A DNA stretch of 64,000 bases. Source: Hydractinia symbiolongicarpus (taxonomy: Eukaryota; Cnidaria; Hydrozoa; Anthoathecata; Hydractiniidae). This document shows positions 12,911-23,501 of this stretch, in pieces (the stretch's first letter is position 1; every line of letters begins with the position of its first letter). The stretch covers positions 31,213,851-31,277,850 of the forward strand of contig NC_079877.1 of the NCBI RefSeq assembly GCF_029227915.1. The letters run 5' to 3'. The notes under the pieces are model-generated. The model saw nothing but the letters and a program-made list of their open reading frames with translations. It was not told the DNA's origin and did not search any database. Made by a program: the position numbers and the translations under genes.

Positions 12911-14548
12911 AAGTCAATGAAATGTAGTTTTTGAAACTGTCTCTATTTCTTCAGCGCGAACAAACGGCTAGGATTGGTCCGACAGTAAAAAATGACTTAT
13001 TTATCTAAATTTTTAAATAAAGCGCTACCACAGGGCCTAGTGTACTCGCTGAATTCCAGCAATCATGTCGAATTAAGAAGAATGTTATTCCTTGGAGTCC
13101 ATTTGGCTCATTTATCACATTCATAAGGTCACAGTCCAGAATCAGTTCAATTAAGTCCCACAGTCAATCGTTTCACTGTTAAAAGCGATACAACTTAATA
13201 ATGTCGGAAGAAAATCACTAAATATATGTTGGTGCGAATATGTGACGCAACCGTTGCAACTCAAACGGATTGACACCGTTAGAAAGTCAATGAAATGTAG
13301 TTTTTGAAACTGTCTCTGTTTCTTCAGCGCGAACAAACGGCTAGGATTGGTCCGACAGTAAAAAATGACTTATTTATCTAAATTTTTAAATAAAGCGCTA
13401 CCACAGGGCCTAGTGTACTCGCTGAATTCCAGCAATCATGTCGAATTAAGAAGAATGTTATTCCTTGGAGTCCATTTGGCTCATTTATCACATTTATAAG
13501 GTCACAGTCCAGAATCAGTTCAATTAAGTCCCACAGTCAATCGTTTCACTGTTAAAAGCGATACAAGTTAATAATGTCGGAAGAAAATCACTAAATATAT
13601 GTTGGTGCGAATATGAGACGCAACCGTTGCAACTCAAACGGATTGACACCGTTAGAAAGTCAATGAAATGTAGTTTTTGAAACTGTCTCTATTTCTTCAG
13701 CGCGAACTAACGGCTAGGATTGGTCCGACAGTAAAAAATGACTTATTTATCTAAATTTTTAAATAAAGCGCTACCACAGGGCCTAGTGTACTCGCTGAAT
13801 TCCAGCAATCATGTCGAATTAAGAAGAATGTTATTCCTTGGAGTCCAATTGGCTCATTTATCCCATTTATAAGGTCACAGTGCAGAATCAGTTCAAATAA
13901 GTCCCACAGTCAATCGTTTCACTGTTAAAAGCGATACAACTTAGTAATATCGGAAAAAAATCACTAAATAAATGTTGGTACGAATATATGACGCAACCGT
14001 TGTAACTCAAATGGATTGACACCGTTAGAAAGTCATTGGAATGTAGTTTTTAAAACTGTCTCTCTTTCTTCAGCGCGCGATAACGGCCAGGATTGGTCCC
14101 ACAGTAAGAGAAGACTTATTTATCTACATTTTTAGGTAAAGCGCTACCACAGAGCCTAATGTAATCGCTGAAATCCAGCAATCATGCCATATTACGAAGA
14201 ATGTTATTCCTTGGAGTCCAATAGGCTCATTTATCACATTTATAAGGTCACAGTCCAGAATCAGTTCAATTAACTCCCTCAGTCAATGCTTTCACTGTTA
14301 AAAGCAATACAACTTAGTAATATCTAAAGAAAATCACTAAATACATGTTGGTATGAATATGTGACGCAACCGTTGTAACTCAAACGGATTGACACCGTTA
14401 AAAAGTCAATGAAATGTATTTTTTGAAACTGTCTCTATTTCTTCAGCGCAAACTAACGACTAGGATTCGCCCCACAGTAAAAAAATGACTTATTTATCTA
14501 CATTTTTTAGTAAAGCGCTACCACAGAGCCTAGTGTAATCGCTGAAAT
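12911..14548 (+). repeat. Partial, rearranged continuation of the 10-mer block
   Basis: Monomer starts 13056, 13429, 13802 and 14175. The first two resemble the 6715/7088 members of the 10-mer (shared GTCCATTTGGCTC and AACTTAATAATG, though 13429 has AAGTTAATAATG); 13802 resembles the 7834 member with private changes (CCCATTTATAAGG, CACAGTGCAG). Monomer 14175 is transitional: its first half is of the 10-mer type and its second half already has the GTATTTTTTGAAAC and CAGCGCAAACTAACG variants of the next block. A 61-codon minus-strand open frame (13151-13336) lies here and is rejected as coding. Confidence 0.78.
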
Positions 14549-17534
14549 CCAGCAATCATGTCATATTAAGAAGAATGTTATTCCTTGGAGTCCAATAGGC
14601 TCATTTATCACATTTATAAGGTCACAGTCCTGAATCTGTTTAATTAATTCCCACAGTCAATCGTTTCACTGTTAAAAGCAATACAACTTAGTAATGTCGG
14701 AAGAAAATCACTAAATATATGTTGGTGCGAATATGTGACGCAACCGTTGCAACTCAAATGGATTGACACCGTTAAAATGTCAATGAAATGTAGTTTTTGA
14801 AACTGTCTCTATTTCTTCAGCGCGAACTAACGACTAGGATTCGCCCCACAGTAAAAAATAACTTATTTATCTTAATTTTTTAATAAAGCGCTACCACAGC
14901 GCCCAGTGTAATCGCTGAGTTCCAGCAATCATGTCAAATTAAGAAGAATGTTATTCCTTGGAGTCCAATAGGCTCATTTATCACATTTATAAGGTCACAG
15001 TCCAGAATCAGTTTAATTAATTCCCACAGTCAATCGTTTCACTGTTAAAAGCAATACAACTTAGTAATGTCGGAAGAAAATCACTAAATATATGTTGGTG
15101 CGAATATGTGACGCAACCGTTGCAACTCAAACGGATTGACACCGTTAGAAAGTCAATGAAATGTAGTTTTTGAAACTGTTTCTATTTCTTCAGCGCGATC
15201 TAACGGCTAGGATTGGTCCGACAGTGAAAATTAACTTATTTATCTAAATTTTTAAATAAAGCGCTACCACAGGGCCTAGTGTACTCGCTGTATTCCAGCA
15301 ATCATGCCGAATTAAGAAGAATGTTATTCCTTGGAGTCCAATTGGCTCATTTATCACATTTATAAGGTCACAGTCCAGAATCAGTTCAATTAAGTCCCAC
15401 AGTCAATCGTTTCACTGTTAAAAGCGATACAACTTAGTAATGTCGGAAGAAAATCACTAAATATATGTTGGTGCGAATATGTGACGCAACCGTTGCAACT
15501 CAAACGGATTGACACCGTTAGAAAGTCATTGAAATGTAGTTTTTAAAACTGTCTCTCTTTCTTCAGCGCGCGATAACGGCCAGGATTGGTCCCACAGTAA
15601 GAGAAGACTTATTTATCTACATTTTTAGGTAAAGTGCTACCACAGCGCCTAGTGTAATCGCTGAAAGCCAGCAATCATGCCATATTACGAAGAATGTTAT
15701 TCCTTGGAGTCCAATAGGCTCATTTATCACATTTATAAGGTCACAGTCCAGAATTAGTTCAATTAACTCCCTCAGTCAATCCTTTCACTGTTAAAAGCAA
15801 TACAACTTAGTAATATCGGAAGAAAATCACTAAATACATGTTGGTACGAATATGTGACGCAACCGTTGTAACTCAAACGGATTGACACCGTTAGAAAGTC
15901 AATGAAATGTATTTTTTGAAACTGTCTCTATTTCTTCAGCGCAAACTAACGACTAGGATTCGCCCCACAGTAAAAAAATGACTTATTTATCTTAATTTTT
16001 TAGTAAAGCGCTACCACAGAGCCCAGTGTAATCGCTGAGTTCCAGCAATCATGTCATATTAAGAAGAATGTTATTCCTTGGAGTCCAATAGGCTCATTTA
16101 TCACATTTATAAGGTCACAGTCCTGAATCTGTTTAATTAATTCCCACAGTCAATCGTTTCACTGTTAAAAGCAATACAACTTAGTAATGTCGGAAGAAAA
16201 TCACTAAATATATGTTGGTGCGAATATGTGACGCAACCGTTGCAACTCAAATGGATTGACACCGTTAAAATGTCAATGAAATGTAGTTTTTGAAACTGTC
16301 TCTATTTCTTCAGCGCGAACTAACGACTAGGATTCGCCCCACAGTAAAAAATAACTTATTTATCTTAATTTTTTAATAAAGCGCTACCACAGCGCCCAGT
16401 GTAATCGCTGAGTTCCAGCAATCATGTCAAATTAAGAAGAATGTTATTCCTTGGAGTCCAATAGGCTCATTTATCACATTTATAAGGTCACAGTCCAGAA
16501 TCAGTTTAATTAATTCCCACAGTCAATCGTTTCACTGTTAAAAGCAATACAACTTAGTAATGTCGGAAGAAAATCACTAAATATATGTTGGTGCGAATAT
16601 GTGACGCAACCGTTGCAACTCAAACGGATTGACACCGTTAGAAAGTCAATGAAATGTAGTTTTTGAAACTGTTTCTATTTCTTCAGCGCGAACTAACGGC
16701 TAGGATTGGTCCGACAGTAAAAAATGACTTATTTATCTAAATTTTTAAATAAAGCGCTACCACAGGGCCTAGTGTACTCGCTGTATTCCAGCAATCATGC
16801 CGAATTAAGAAGAATGTTATTCCTTGGAGTCCAATTGGCTCATTTATCACATTTATAAGGTCACAGTCCAGAATCAGTTCAATTAAGTCCCACAGTCAAT
16901 CGTTTCACTGTTAAAAGCGATACAACTTAGTAATGTCGGAAGAAAATCACTAAATATATGTTGGTGCGAATATGTGACGCAACCGTTGCAACTCAAACGG
17001 ATTGACACCGTTAGAAAGTCATTGAAATGTAGTTTTTAAAACTGTCTCTCTTTCTTCAGCGCGCGATAACGGCCAGGATTGGTCCCACAGTAAGAGAAGA
17101 CTTATTTATCTACATTTTTAGGTAAAGTGCTACCACAGCGCCTAGTGTAATCGCTGAAAGCCAGCAATCATGCCATATTACGAAGAATGTTATTCCTTGG
17201 AGTCCAATAGGCTCATTTATCACATTTATAAGGTCACAGTCCAGAATCAGTTCAATTAACTCCCTCAGTCAATCCTTTCACTGTTAAAAGCAATACAACT
17301 TAGTAATATCGGAAGAAAATCACTAAATACATGTTGGTACGAATATGTGACGCAACCGTTGTAACTCAAACGGATTGACACCGTTAGAAAGTCAATGAAA
17401 TGTATTTTTTGAAACTGTCTCTATTTCTTCAGCGCAAACTAACGACTAGGATTCGCCCCACAGTAAAAAAATGACTTATTTATCTTAATTTTTTAGTAAA
17501 GCGCTACCACAGAGCCCAGTGTAATCGCTGAGTT
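14549..17534 (+). repeat. 4-monomer higher-order repeat, two tandem copies (1493 bp each)
   Basis: Copy 1 has monomers 14549, 14922, 15295 and 15668; copy 2 has 16042, 16415, 16788 and 17161. Shared rare variants at an offset of 1493 bp: CAGTCCTGAATCTG (14627 and 16120), CTGTATTCCAGC with ATCATGCCGAATT (15301 and 16794), CTGAAAGCCAGC (15661 and 17154), and a seven-A run before TGACTT that makes the fourth monomer of each copy 374 bp. Small differences exist, such as GCGATCTAACGG near 15198 against GCGAACTAACGG, and GAATTAGTTC near 15752 against GAATCAGTTC. Confidence 0.87.
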
Positions 17535-18279
17535 CCAGCAATCATGTCAAATTAAGAAGAATGTTATTCCTTGGAGAACAATTGGCTCATTTTTCACAGT
17601 TAGAAGGTCACAGTCCAGAATCAGTTTAATTAATTCCCACAATCAATCGTTCACTGTTAAAAGCGATGCAACCTAGTAATATCCGAATACTATCGCTAAA
17701 TACATGTTGGTACGAATATGTGACGCAACCGTTGTAACTCAAACGGATTTAAACCCCTATAAAGTCAATGAAATGTAGTCTTTGAAACTGTTCCTATTTT
17801 TTCAGCGCGTGCTAACGGCCAGGATTGGTCTCACAGTAAGAAAAGACTTATTTATCTAAATTTTTAAATAAAGCGCTACCACAGCGCCCAGTGTAATCGC
17901 TGAGTTCCAGCAATCATGTCAAATTAAGAAGAATGTAATTCCTTGGTGAACAATTGGCTCATGTTTCACATTTATAAGGTTACAGTCCAGAATCAGTTCA
18001 ATTAACTCCCTCAGTCAATCCTTTCACTGTTAAAAGCAATACAACTTAGTAATATCGGAAGAAAATCACTAAATACATGTTGGTACGAATATGTGACACA
18101 ACCGTTGTAACTCAAACGGATTGACACCGTTAGAAATTCAATGAAATGTAGTTTTTGAAACTGTCTCTATTTCTTCAGCGCGCGATAACGGTTAGGATTG
18201 GTATCACTGCAAAAAATACCTTATTTATCTTATTTTTTTAACAAAGCGCTACAACAGAGCCCAGTGTAATCGCTGAGTT
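17535..18279 (+). repeat. Transitional monomers between the 4-mer and the dimer block
   Basis: Two monomers (17535, 372 bp; 17907, 373 bp) that belong to neither neighbour block. The first lacks one T in the usual CGTTTCACTG (now CGTTCACTG) and carries the rare CCGAATACTATCGC block and GATTTAAACCCCTATAAAG. The second has the GAATGTAATTCCTTGGTG and CATGTTTCAC variants that recur only near 32.1 kb and 36.5 kb. These look like relics of an older, more diverse array that the neighbouring HOR expansions have not overwritten. Confidence 0.75.
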
Positions 18280-21200
18280 CCAGCAATCATGTCAAATTAA
18301 GAAGAATGTTATTCCTTGGAGAACAATTGGCTCATTTATCACATTTATAAGGTCACAGTCCAGAATCAGTTTAATTAATTTCCACAGTCAATCGTTTCAC
18401 TGTTAAAAGCAATACAACTTAGTAATGTCGGAAGAAAATCACTAAATACATGTTGGTGCGAATATGTAACGCAACCGTTGCAACTCAAACGGATTGACAC
18501 CGTTAGAAAGTCAATGAAATGTAGTTTTTGAAACTGTTCCTAATTTTTCAGCGCGTGCTAACGGCCAGGATTGGTCCCACAGTAAGAAAGGACTTATTTA
18601 TCTAAATTTTTAAACAAAGCGCAACCACAGAGCGTAATGTAATTGCTGAATTCCAGCAATCATGTCAAATTAAGAAGAATGTTATTCCTTGGAGACCAAT
18701 TGCTTCATTTATCACATTAATAAGGTCACAGTCCAGAATCAGTTCAATTAATTCCTACAGTCAATCGTTTCACTGTTAAAAGCAATACAACTTAGTAATA
18801 TCGGAAGAAAATCACTAAATACATGTTGGTACGAATATGTGACACAACCGTTGTAACTCAAACGGATTGACACCGTTAGAAATTCAATGAAATGTAGTTT
18901 TTGAAACTGTCTCTATTTCTTCAGCGCGCGATAACGGTTAGGATTGGTATCACTGCAAAAAATACCTTATTTATCTTATTTTTTTAACAAAGCGCTACCA
19001 CAGAGCCTAAGGTAATCGCTGAATTCTGGCAATCATGTCAAATTAAGAAGAATGTTATTCCTTGGAGAACAATTGGCTCATTTATCACATTTATAAGGTC
19101 ACAGTCCAGAATCAGTTTAATTAATTTCCACAGTCAATCGTTTCACTGTTAAAAGCAATACAACTTAGTAATGTCGGAAGAAAATCACTAAATACATGTT
19201 GGTGCGAATATGTGACGCAACCGTTGCAACTCAAACGGATTGACACCGTTAGAAAGTCAATGAAATGTAGTTTTTGAAACTGTTCCTAATTTTTCAGCGC
19301 GTGCTAACGGCCAGGATTGGTCCCACAGTAAGAAAGGACTTATTTATCTAAATTTTTAAACAAAGCGCAACCACAGAGCGTAATGTAATTGCTGAATTCC
19401 AGCAATCATGTCAAATTAAGAAGAATGTTATTCCTTGGAGACCAATTGCCTCATTTATCACATTAATAAGGTCACAGTCCAGAATCAGTTCAATTAATTC
19501 CTACAGTCAATCGTTTCACTGTTAAAAGCAATACAACTTAGTAATAACGGAAGAAAAACACTAAATACATGTTGGTACGAATATGTGACGCAACCGTTGT
19601 AACTCAAACGGATTTACGCCGATAGAAAGTCAATGAAATGTAGTCTTTGGAACTGTTCCTAATTATTCAGCGCGTGCTAACGGCCAGGATTGGTCCCACA
19701 GTAAGAAAAGACTTATTTATCTACATTTTTAGGTAAAGCACTACCACAGAGCCTAGTGTAATCGCTGAAATCCAGTAATCATGTCATATTAAGAAGAATG
19801 TTATTCCTTGGAGTCCAATAGGCTCATTTATCACATTTAAAAGGTCACAGTCCAGAATCAGTTTAATTAATTTCCACAGTCAATCGTTTCACTGTTAAAA
19901 GCAATACAACTTAGTAATGTCGGAAGAAAATCACTAAATACATGTTGGTGCGAATATGTAACGCAACCGTTGCAACTCAAACGGATTGACACCGTTAGAA
20001 AGTCAAAGAAATGTAGTTTTTGAAACTGTTCCTAATTTTTCAGCGCGTGCTAACGGCCAGGATTGGTCCCACAGTAAGAAAGGACTTATTTATCTAAATT
20101 TTTAAACAAAGCGCAACCACAGAGCGTAATGTAATTGCTGAATTCCAGCAATCATGTCAAATTAAGAAGAATGTTATTCCTTGGAGACCAATTGCCTCAT
20201 TTATCACATTAATAAGGTCACAGTCCAGAATCAGTTTAATTAATTCCCACAGTCAATCGTTTCACTGTTAAAAGCAATACAACTTAGTAATAACGGAAGA
20301 AAAACACTAAATACATGTTGGTACGAATATGTGACGCAACCGTTGTAACTCAAACGGATTTACGCCGATAGAAAGTCAATGAAATGTAGTCTTTGGAACT
20401 GTTCCTAATTATTCAGCGCGTGCTAACGGCCAGGATTGGTGCCACAGTAAGAAAAGACTTATTTATCTACATTTTTAGGTAAAGCACTACCACAGAGCCT
20501 AGTGTAATCGCTGAAATCCAGTAATCATGTCATATTAAGAAGAATGTTATTCCTTGGAGTCCAATAGGCTCATTTATCACATTTAAAAGGTCACAGTCCA
20601 GAATCAGTTTAATTAATTTCCACAGTCAATCGTTTCACTGTTAAAAGCAATACAACTTAGTAATGTCGGAAGAAAATCACTAAATACATGTTGGTGCGAA
20701 TATGTAACGCAACCGTTGCAACTCAAACGGATTGACACCGTTAGAAAGTCAATGAAATGTAGTTTTTGAAACTGTTCCTAATTTTTCAGCGCGTGCTAAC
20801 GGCCAGGATTGGTCCCACAGTAAGAAAGGACTTATTTATCTAATTTTTTAAACAAAGCGCAACCACAGAGCGTAATGTAATTGCTGAATTCCAGCAATCA
20901 TGTCAAATTAAGAAGAATGTTATTCCTTGGAGACCAATTGCCTCATTTATCACATTAATAAGGTCACAGTCCAGAATCAGTTCAATTAATTCCTACAGTC
21001 AATCGTTTCACTGTTAAAAGCAATACAACTTAGTAATATCGGAAGAAAATCACTAAATACATGTTGGTACGAATATGTGACACAACCGTTGTAACTCAAA
21101 CGGATTGACACCGTTAGAAATTCAATGAAATGTAGTTTTTGAAACTGTCTCTATTTCTTCAGCACGCGATAACGGTTAGGATTGGTATCACTGCAAAAAA

Positions 21201-22009
21201 TACCTTATTTATCTTATTTTTTTAACAAAGCGCTACCACAGAGCCCAGTGTAATCGCTGAGTTCCAGCAATCATGTCAAATTAAGAAGAATGTTATTCCT
21301 TGGAGAACAATTGGCTCATTTATCACATTTATAAGGTCACAGTCCAGAATCAGTTTAATTAATTTCCACAGTCAATCGTTTCACTGTTAAAAGCAATACA
21401 ACTTAGTAATGTCGGAAGAAAATCACTAAATACATGTTGGTGCGAATATGTGACGCAACCGTTGCAACTCAAACGGATTGACACCGTTAGAAAGTCAATG
21501 AAATGTAGTTTTTGAAACTGTTCCTAATTTTTCAGCGCGTGCTAACGGCCAGGATTGGTCCCACAGTAAGAAAGGACTTATTTATCTAAATTTTTAAACA
21601 AAGCGCAACCACAGAGCGTAATGTAATTGCTGAATTCCAGCAATCATGTCAAATTAAGAAGAATGTTATTCCTTGGAGACCAATTGCCTCATTTATCACA
21701 TTAATAAGGTCACAGTCCAGAATCAGTTCAATTAATTCCTACAGTCAATCGTTTCACTGTTAAAAGCAATACAACTTAGTAATATCGGAAGAAAAACACT
21801 AAATACATGTTGGTACGAATATGTGACGCAACCGTTGTAACTCAAACGGATTTACGCCGATAGAAAGTCAATGAAATGTAGTCTTTGGAACTGTTCCTAA
21901 TTATTCAGCGCGTGCTAACGGCCAGGATTGGTCCCACAGTAAGAAAAGACTTATTTATCTACATTTTTAGGTAAAGCACTACCACAGAGCCTAGTGTAAT
22001 CGCTGAAAT
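18280..22009 (+). repeat. 2-monomer alternating higher-order repeat (746 bp), about five copies
   Basis: Ten monomers at exact 373-bp steps alternate between two types. The A type starts at 18280, 19026, 19772, 20518 and 21264; its tail has GTTCCTAATTTTTCAGCGCG and AAGCGCAACCACAGAGCG. The B type starts at 18653, 19399, 20145, 20891 and 21637; it has GACCAATTGC followed by CACATTAATAAGG. The mark AGTAAGAAAGGAC recurs at 18581, 19327, 20073, 20819 and 21565, exactly 746 bp apart each time. B tails come in two forms: ATAACGGTTAGG with GGTATCACTGC (18653, 20891), and GATTTACGCCGATAG with TATTCAGCGCG (19399, 20145, 21637). Longer periods of six and eight monomers are therefore superimposed on the dimer. 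This is the shortest HOR in the window. Confidence 0.88.
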
Positions 22010-23128
22010 CCAGTAATCATGTCATATTAAGAAGAATGTTATTCCTTGGAGTCCAATAGGCTCATTTATCACATTTATAAGGTCACAGTCCAGAATCAGT
22101 TTAATTAATTCCCACAGTCAATCGTTTCACTGTTAAAAGCAATACAACTTAGTAATGTCGGAAGAAAATAACTAAATATATGTTGGTGCGAATATGTGAC
22201 GCAACCGTTGCATCTCAAATGGATTGACACCGTTAAAAAGTCAATGAAATGTAGTTTTTGAAACTGTCTCTATTTCTTCAGCGCGAACTAACGACTAGGA
22301 TTCGTCCCACAGTAAAAAATGACTTATTTATCTTAATTTTTTAATAAAGCGCTACCACAGCGCCCAGTGTAATCGCTGAGTTCCAGCAATCATGTCAAAT
22401 TAAGAAGAATGTAATTCCTTGGAGAACAATTGGCTCATTTTTCACATTTATAAGGTTACAGTCCAGAATCAGTTCAATTAACTCCCTCAGTCAATCGTTT
22501 CACTGTTAAAAGCAATACAACTTAGTAATATCGGAAGAAAATCACTAAATACATGTTGGTACAAAAATGTGACGCAACCGTTGTAACTCAAACAGATTGA
22601 CACCGTTAGAAATTCAATGAAATGTAGTTTTTGAAACTGTCTCTATTTCTTCAGCGCGAACTAACGACTAGGATTCGCCCCACAGTAAAAAATAACTTAT
22701 TTATCTTAATTTTTTAATAAAGCGCTACCACAGCGCCCAGTGTAATCGCTGAGTTCCAGCAATCATGTCAAATTAAGAAGAATGTTATTCCTTGGAGTCC
22801 AATAGGCTCATTTATCACATTTATAAGGTCACCGTCCAGAATCCGTTTAATTAATTCCCACAGTCAATCGTTTCACTGTTAAAAGCAATACAACTTATTA
22901 ATGTCGGAAGAAAATCAGTAAATATATGTTGGTGCTAATATGTGACGCAACCGTTGCAACTCAAACGGATTGACACCGTTAAAAAGTCAATGAAATGTAG
23001 TTTTTGAAACTGTCTCTATTTCTTCAGCGCGAACTAACGGCTAGGATTGGTCCGAAAGTAAAAAATGACTTATTTATCTAAATTTTTAAATAAAGCGCTA
23101 CCACAGGGCCTAGTGTACTCGCTGAATT

Positions 23129-23501
23129 CCAGCAATCATGTCGAATTAAGAAGAATGTTATTCCTTGGAGTCCAATTGGCTCATTTATCACATTTATAAG
23201 GTCACAGTCCAGAATCAGTTCAATTAAGTCCCACAGTCAATCGTTTCACTGTTAAAAGCGATACAACTTAGTAATGTCGGAAGAAAATCACTAAATATAT
23301 GTTGGTGCGAATATGTGACGCAACCGTTGCAACTCAAACGGATTGACACCGTTAGAAAGTCAATGAAATGTAGTTTTTGAAACTGTCTCTATTTCTTCAG
23401 CGCGAACGAACGGCTAGGATTAGTCCGACAGTAAAAAATGACATATTTATCTAAATTTTTAAATAAAGCGCTACAACAGGGCCTATTGTACTCGCTGAAT
23501 T
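23129..23501 (+). repeat. Reference satellite monomer (373 bp)
   Basis: A representative monomer, chosen because it has full length and few private changes. Hand count: 138 G+C of 373 (37%) and 16 CpG. Order of landmarks: the CCAGCAATCATG register mark and an EcoRI-type GAATTC at the junction with the previous monomer; a segment with two CACAGTC copies about 33 bp apart; TTCACTGTTAAAAGC; the dyad and CCGTT/AACGG cluster at 23320-23353; GTAGTTTTTGAAACTG; the TTCAGCGCG block; and an AT-rich tail ending in AAAGCGCTAC, where AGCGCT is palindromic. Across the array the middle (TTCACTGTTAAAAGC, GACGCAACCGTTG, AAATGTAGT) is the most constant part. The last third, from TTCAGCGCG to the register mark, is the most variable and separates the monomer classes. 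Confidence 0.9.
23320..23353. other. Dyad and CCGTT/AACGG cluster (reference copy)
   Basis: Overlapping short dyads: GCAAC-C-GTTGC (23320-23330) and the perfect 8-bp palindrome GTTGCAAC (23326-23333). The same stretch holds CCGTT at 23324, AACGG at 23337 and CCGTT at 23349, giving two alternative five-base-pair stems with loops of eight and seven bases. A further AACGG follows at 23409 within the same monomer. The core AACNG is the recognition element of animal and plant Myb proteins; that a Myb protein binds here is only a suggestion. The cluster recurs in most monomers and is among their most constant parts. It could equally be kept by homogenisation alone. Confidence 0.5.

Noticed and set aside
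13151-13336. 61-codon open reading frame on the minus strand.
   Set aside because: It is the reverse strand of an ordinary monomer, with no features of a protein gene and no support from neighbouring monomers.
23129-23501. CENP-B box in the monomer.
   Set aside because: I looked on both strands for TTCG followed by the spaced A and CGGG core. ATTCGTCCCACAG has the first half but lacks CGGG, and no monomer I read completes the motif.
23129-23501. RNA polymerase III box B (a SINE or tRNA-derived origin of the monomer).
   Set aside because: GGATTCGTCCC, found in some monomer classes, is only a weak match to the GGTTCGANNCC pattern, there is no box A at a proper distance and no terminator or A-tail.
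23129-23501. Intrinsic bend or replication origin in the AT-rich tail (A run, then T run).
   Set aside because: The A run and T run are about 23 bp apart, off an exact two helical turns, and the ATTTATCTTAA string fails the yeast ARS consensus. AT-richness alone is not evidence.
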